From assembly GCF_002563855.1 (NCBI RefSeq), contig NZ_PDJQ01000001.1:2170001-2234000 (forward strand): a stretch of 64,000 nt of DNA, read 5' to 3'. Made by a program: the position numbers and the translations under genes. The first letter of the stretch is position 1. Each line of letters begins with the position of its first letter. A model generated the notes under the pieces. That model made no database searches and was not told the origin of the DNA. It saw only the letters and a program-made list of their open reading frames with translations. Of the stretch, positions 60,496 to 64,000 are shown in pieces. The stretch is from Tepidiforma thermophila. GTDB taxonomy: Bacteria > Chloroflexota > Dehalococcoidia > Tepidiformales > Tepidiformaceae.

Positions 60496-60524
60496 TTGAC
60501 AGGGCAGGGGGCCGGGTCTATAAC
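60496..60524 (+). promoter_or_regulatory. Strong promoter of the oxidase operon
   Basis: A consensus TTGACA (60496-60501), a 17-nt spacer and TATAAC (60519-60524): the best sigma-70-type promoter in the window. The leader of about 85 nt contains a CCCGCGCGGG palindrome. It makes the ctaCDE genes independent of ctaAB. No gene is seen in the rest of 60346-60613. Confidence 0.8.
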
Positions 60525-60613
60525 CAGTTTGCGACGCCGTTCACAACCGAAACTCCTGCGCGGAGTGTGCCCGCGCGGGCCAACGCGACGGGTCGGGAGG
60601 GGGAGCCAGGAGC

Positions 60614-61414
60614 ATGCCGTCAACCGGGAAACTGCGAATCATCCGCCGGGTCAACTTCCTCGTCAGCGCAGCGCTCCTGGCCATTGCAACAATCAGCCCC
60701 GCACTAGCCGGCTGGGGGATGCCGGACCCGATTACAGACCAGGCCGAGCGGATTGAGGACCTCTGGATCTTCACGTTGATCATCGCCCTCGCTGTGTTCT
60801 TCGCGGTCGAGAGCGCGCTCCTGTATGCCATCATCCGCTTCCGCAAGAAGAGCGACGAGCTGCCGAAGCAAACGCACGGGAGCACGGCCATCGAGATCGT
60901 CTGGACGGCAATCCCTGTGCTGATTGTCATCGCGCTGTTCTCGTATTCGTTCATCGTGCTGCGCGATGTAGAGAAGAAGGCATCGGATGATGCGCTCACT
61001 ATCGATGTGACCGGATTCCAGTTTTCCTGGGAGTTCGTGTACAACCTGAACGACCTCGGGAAGAACACCCAACCGAACGCCGAGGGGCAGTTCTCCATCA
61101 TCGGCACCGCCGCAAACGAACCGACGTTTGTCATCCCTGTTGGCGAACCGGTCGAGTTCCGGCTCAAGTCGAATGACGTCATCCACGCGTTCTACATCCC
61201 GAATTTCCTCTACAAGCTTGATGTCATTCCCGGGCGCGATAACCGATTCGTCATTACGGCGAAGGAGACCGGTGAATTCACCGGCCAGTGCGCTGAACTG
61301 TGCGGCCTGAACCACGCGCTCATGCGGTTCCATGTGCGGGTGGTTGAGCGGGAGGAATTCGACAAGTGGGTGGCGGAACAGGCAGGCGCCAGGCCTTCGG
61401 TCCGCCAGCCGTGA
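60614..61414 (+). CDS. ctaC: Cytochrome c oxidase subunit II
   Basis: A 266-residue subunit: a signal/anchor segment (1-31), two membrane helices (about 50-72 and 92-115, with HGSTAIEIVWTAIPVLIVI), the conserved QFSWEF, and a CuA cupredoxin domain with the full ligand set His191, Cys226, Glu228, Cys230, His234 and Met237 (GQCAELCGLNHALMRF). No fused cytochrome c is present. AGGAG precedes the ATG by 4 nt. Its TGA overlaps a small GTG frame. Confidence 0.95.
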   Translation: MPSTGKLRIIRRVNFLVSAALLAIATISPALAGWGMPDPITDQAERIEDLWIFTLIIALAVFFAVESALLYAIIRFRKKSDELPKQTHGSTAIEIVWTAIPVLIVIALFSYSFIVLRDVEKKASDDALTIDVTGFQFSWEFVYNLNDLGKNTQPNAEGQFSIIGTAANEPTFVIPVGEPVEFRLKSNDVIHAFYIPNFLYKLDVIPGRDNRFVITAKETGEFTGQCAELCGLNHALMRFHVRVVEREEFDKWVAEQAGARPSVRQP

Positions 61415-61491
61415 CCGTCCAGCATGCGGGCCGGGATGAGGACCGGCAGATAGAGTTCGACGAGGCCATTGAAGCCCGGGAGGAAGCATGA
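61411..61491 (+). CDS. Possible 26-residue coupling peptide between ctaC and ctaD
   Basis: A 27-codon frame that starts with GTG overlapping the ctaC stop (GTGA, 61411-61414) and stops with TGA overlapping the ctaD start (ATGA, 61488-61491). It encodes VTVQHAGRDEDRQIEFDEAI plus AREEA, an acidic helix. Codons are strongly GNN-biased, as in expressed genes. It fills the whole gap, so ribosomes could pass through by coupling. It may be a real micropeptide or only a way to couple translation; ctaD's own GGAGGAA is inside it. Confidence 0.4.
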   Translation: MTVQHAGRDEDRQIEFDEAIEAREEA

Positions 61492-63098
61492 CCAGCATCG
61501 CAATCCCACGACCGGCGTATGCCGAACGGCCCTGGATCCTCGACTGGTTGACGACCGTCGACCACAAGAAGCTGGGGATCCTGTACCTCTACACGACGAT
61601 GTTCTTCTTCGCCGTCGGCGGCATCCTTGCGCTGCTGGTGCGCGCACAGCTGGCCGTGGCGGACAACACGTTCGTGAACAACGACGCGTACAACCAGATC
61701 TTCACGATGCACGCGTCGGCGATGCTGTTCCTGTTCATCATCCCGGTGTGGGCCGGCTTCGGGAACTACATCGTCCCGCTGCAGATCGGTGCGGCCGATA
61801 TGGCCTTCCCGCGGATTAATGCGCTTTCCTTCTGGCTCATCCCCCCGGCAGGGCTGCTGATGTTTGCCGGCTTCCTGTTCGGCGGGGCCGCCGACGCCGG
61901 CTGGACGGCCTACAGCCCGCTGGCGCGCGGGTCCGGCGTGGGGCTCGACCTCTGGATCATCTCGGTCATCATCCTCGGCGTTTCGTCCACCATCGGCGCT
62001 GCGAACTTCATGGTGACGATGTTCCGGATGCGGGCGCCGGGCATGACGATGTTCCGGATGCCGATCTTCTGCTGGACGATGCTGGTGACGGCTGTTCTGC
62101 AGCTCCTGGCGACGCCGGTGCTGGCTTCGGCGCTGGCGATGCTCTACATCGACCGGAACTTCGGCGGCTCGTTCTTTGACCCGAACGGCGGCGGCAACGC
62201 GGTTCTCTGGCAGAACATTTTCTGGTTCTACTCGCACCCGGCCGTTTACATCATGATCCTGCCGGGCATGGGCATCATCTCGGAAATCCTGCCCGTCTTC
62301 GCCCGGAAGCCCCTCTTCGGCTACAAGGCGTTCGTGTTCGCAACGATGGGCATCGGCGGCCTGGGCTTCAGCGTGTGGGCGCACCACATGTTCACGACCG
62401 GGGCGGTGCTGAAGCCGTGGTTCGGGTTCATGACCTTCATGATCGGCGTGCCCACCGGCGTGAAGATGTTCAACTGGCTGGGCACGCTCTGGCGGGGCTC
62501 GATTACCTTCGAGGCGCCGATGCTGTTCGCGCTCGGCTTCCTGAGCATGTTCCTCATCGGCGGCATCAACGGGACCTTCTCGGCAGCGGTGCCGGTCGAC
62601 TTCGCGATTCACGACACCTATTTCGTGGTCGCGCACATCCATTACGTGCTGTTCGGCGGGGCGGTGTTCGCGGTATTCGCGGGCCTGTACTACTGGTTCC
62701 CGAAGATCTGGGGCCGGCGGCTCGATGAGCGGCTGGCGCGGATCCATTTCGCGCTGCAGTTCATCGGGTTTAACCTGGCGTTCTTCCCGATGCACCTGCT
62801 CGGCCTGGACGGGATGCCGCGGCGTATCGCGACCTACTCCGAGAGCAGCGGCTGGGAGACGCTCAACCTGATTTCGACGATCGGCGCGTTCCTCATCGGC
62901 GTCGCCATGATCCCGTTCATCATCAACGTGGTGATGGCGTTCATGCGGCCGAAAGATCAGCCGAACGACCCATGGCAGGCGAACACCCTGGAGTGGTGGA
63001 CCAGCTCGCCGCCGCCGGCGCACAACTTTGATGACCTTCCCGAGGTCCACTCCGAGCGGCCGCTCTGGGACCTGCGCCACGGCAAGGCGGCCCATTAA
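61488..63098 (+). CDS. ctaD: Cytochrome c oxidase subunit I, A2-type
   Basis: A 536-residue 12-helix heme-copper oxidase subunit I. The ligands are clear: His75 (TMHAS) and His385 for heme a, His383 for heme a3 (VAHIHYVL), and CuB ligands His250, His299 and His300 (AHHMF), with Tyr254 cross-linkable to His250. The key helix VI motif is YSHPAVY (248-254) rather than GHPEVY, so the D-channel Glu is absent and the Tyr-Ser pair present: this is the A2 subtype. It reduces O2 to water while pumping protons. GGAGGAA precedes the ATG. Confidence 0.97.
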   Translation: MTSIAIPRPAYAERPWILDWLTTVDHKKLGILYLYTTMFFFAVGGILALLVRAQLAVADNTFVNNDAYNQIFTMHASAMLFLFIIPVWAGFGNYIVPLQIGAADMAFPRINALSFWLIPPAGLLMFAGFLFGGAADAGWTAYSPLARGSGVGLDLWIISVIILGVSSTIGAANFMVTMFRMRAPGMTMFRMPIFCWTMLVTAVLQLLATPVLASALAMLYIDRNFGGSFFDPNGGGNAVLWQNIFWFYSHPAVYIMILPGMGIISEILPVFARKPLFGYKAFVFATMGIGGLGFSVWAHHMFTTGAVLKPWFGFMTFMIGVPTGVKMFNWLGTLWRGSITFEAPMLFALGFLSMFLIGGINGTFSAAVPVDFAIHDTYFVVAHIHYVLFGGAVFAVFAGLYYWFPKIWGRRLDERLARIHFALQFIGFNLAFFPMHLLGLDGMPRRIATYSESSGWETLNLISTIGAFLIGVAMIPFIINVVMAFMRPKDQPNDPWQANTLEWWTSSPPPAHNFDDLPEVHSERPLWDLRHGKAAH

Positions 63099-63155
63099 TC
63101 GGGGCCGAAGGTCCATCGCTCACACGGGCAAAGCAGGGGAGACTGGAGGAGTTCG

Positions 63156-63767
63156 ATGGCAGCGCATGCGGTCGCCACCCAGCACAAGCAGGGCCTGAGC
63201 AATGGGATGCTCGGCTTCATCCTCTTCCTCGCGTCGGAGGTGATGTTCTTCGGCGGGCTGTTCGCCGCCTACTTCATCGCCCGGGCCGACGCGAGGGAGT
63301 GGCCGCCGGAATATCTGCTGACGCCGGAGCAGGTGGCGGCCGGCGTGAAGCTGGAAGTGGAGTTCTGGCTCCCGTTCATCGCGACCATTCTCCTTGTGAC
63401 CAGCTCGGTGACCATCCAGCTCGCGGTCTTCTCGATTCAGCGAGGGAACCGCTCGGGCCTGATCCGCTGGACGTTCGTCTCGATCGTCCTCGGCCTCGTG
63501 TTCCTCATCATGCAGATGTATGACTACAGCCAGCTCCACTTCGGAGTGGGCGACACGATTTACGGGACCACGTTCTACACCCTCACCGGCTTCCACGGCC
63601 TGCATGTGGCGGGCGGCGTGGTCTTCATGGGCATCATCCTGGCGCGCTCGCTCGCCGGGCAGTTCACTGCGGCGAATCACGAAGCCGTCGAGGCGTGCTC
63701 GTTCTACTGGCACTTCGTCGACGTGGTGTGGATCGCGCTGTTCACCACGCTCTACATCATTCCCTAG
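63156..63767 (+). CDS. ctaE: Cytochrome c oxidase subunit III
   Basis: A 203-residue subunit with five predicted helices: GMLGFILFLASEVMFFGGLFAAYF opens helix 1; ITSSVTIQLA-like (LLVTSSVTIQLAVF) and TGFHGLHVAGGVVFMGI follow, the HxxH-containing FHGLHV segment and the final EACSFYWHFVDVVWIALFTTLY being diagnostic. It stabilises subunit I. A GGAGGAG precedes the ATG by 4-5 nt. It is the third structural gene of the operon. Confidence 0.95.
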   Translation: MAAHAVATQHKQGLSNGMLGFILFLASEVMFFGGLFAAYFIARADAREWPPEYLLTPEQVAAGVKLEVEFWLPFIATILLVTSSVTIQLAVFSIQRGNRSGLIRWTFVSIVLGLVFLIMQMYDYSQLHFGVGDTIYGTTFYTLTGFHGLHVAGGVVFMGIILARSLAGQFTAANHEAVEACSFYWHFVDVVWIALFTTLYIIP

Positions 63768-63803
63768 GACGACAGGCGCGAAATTCAGGGGGGATAGCAC
63801 CGA

Positions 63804-64000
63804 ATGGACCACCAGGCGAACGCACACGGCGAACACCACGACGTCCACCTGCCGGACCCAAGCATCTGGCCACTCGTCGTCGGGGTCGCCGCGCTCTTCC
63901 TCGGCGCTGCGCTGATTTACTGGTCGCGCGTCGATGACAAAACGTTCGCCGGTCCGCTGCTCGGCGCGGCCATCGTGTCGGCGCTCATTGCGGTGTTCGG
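63804..64000 (+). CDS. Partial small oxidase subunit (subunit IV-like)
   Basis: Sixty-five residues before the window ends. The N-terminus MDHQANAHGEHHDVHLPDPS is His/Asp-rich, followed by two hydrophobic helices (about 22-41, SIWPLVVGVAALFLGAALIY, and 49-65). The position after ctaE and the size of the helices suggest the small cytochrome c oxidase subunit IV/CtaF. GGGGGG at 63788-63793 is a weak ribosome site. The C-terminus is outside. Confidence 0.7.
   Translation, partial: MDHQANAHGEHHDVHLPDPSIWPLVVGVAALFLGAALIYWSRVDDKTFAGPLLGAAIVSALIAVF

Noticed and set aside
61320-63116. A 598-codon reverse frame opposite ctaD
   Set aside because: His/Arg-rich mirror of membrane-helix codons; ctaD is unambiguous.

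Overview
The window is a GC-rich bacterial chromosome segment with dense, mostly short-gap operons, strongly GC-biased third codon positions and frequent GTG and TTG starts. Its content is an A2-type heme-copper oxidase with heme A synthesis, a B12-dependent methylmalonyl-CoA mutase operon, many acyl-CoA dehydrogenases and carboxylases, and five luciferase-like (LLM) flavin/F420 oxidoreductases. Together with AtuA and DUF6285 proteins this suggests an aerobic, possibly thermophilic member of the Chloroflexota (Dehalococcoidia/Tepidiforma-like). That assignment is inference from gene content; no rRNA or other taxonomic marker is present.

Layout. 1-5.7 kb: a partial gene, a ferredoxin:thioredoxin-reductase-like iron-sulfur protein, two overlapping short-chain dehydrogenases, UppP, a monooxygenase-fold protein, and a methyltransferase/DinB/phosphoesterase operon. 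5.7-9.5 kb: tRNA-Met, then a sulfur operon (YeeE/YedE transporter, TusA-like carrier, rhodanese lipoprotein) behind a palindrome-covered promoter and closed by a terminator, then a Thr/Pro-rich lipoprotein. 9.1-13.7 kb: DUF192, PhoD-like phosphatase, LLM enzyme, acyl-CoA dehydrogenase. 13.8-16.6 kb: CopC followed by a CopC-CopD-cytochrome c fusion. 16.6-27.2 kb: a catabolic block with a kinase-like protein plus DUF6285, a two-subunit biotin carboxylase, a TIGR03084 protein, an enoyl-CoA hydratase, AtuA and an isovaleryl-type acyl-CoA dehydrogenase. This resembles the acyclic-terpene (Atu) or leucine (Liu) pathways. 27.2-32 kb: two paralogous LLM oxidoreductases and two acetoacetate-decarboxylase-fold proteins around a DegV protein. 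32-38.4 kb: YyaL/SSP411, a D-aminoacylase-like amidohydrolase, two more LLM enzymes and a CysQ-like phosphatase.

38.3-46.9 kb is a single leftward operon of twelve genes. It begins with the methylmalonyl-CoA mutase large subunit, DinB, epimerase, two VOC proteins, the B12-binding subunit and MeaB, and runs on into a TIGR03936 protein, an acetyltransferase, a phosphatase, FtsB/DivIC and TilS. 47-50.2 kb: an OmpR-type regulator with a degenerate receiver, a coiled-coil protein, an NTF2-like protein and an epoxide hydrolase. 50.3-50.8 kb: tRNA-Phe, tRNA-Asn and an unexplained dyad. 50.9-57.3 kb: Gfo/Idh oxidoreductase, crotonyl-CoA carboxylase/reductase, MFS transporter, acyl-CoA dehydrogenase, MaoC hydratase, PH-domain membrane protein. 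57.4-64 kb: an M23 peptidase, then ctaA, ctaB, ctaC, ctaD, ctaE and the start of a small oxidase subunit.

Functionally, beta-oxidation, branched-chain/terpenoid acyl-CoA breakdown and the carboxylase/mutase steps would feed propionyl-CoA and succinyl-CoA into central metabolism, with electrons going to the A2-type oxidase. Two expression signals recur. Several first genes have a -10 hexamer only 6-8 nt before the start codon and no Shine-Dalgarno (leaderless type), whereas genes inside operons have clear GGAGG-type sites or ATGA/GTGA/TGATG coupling.
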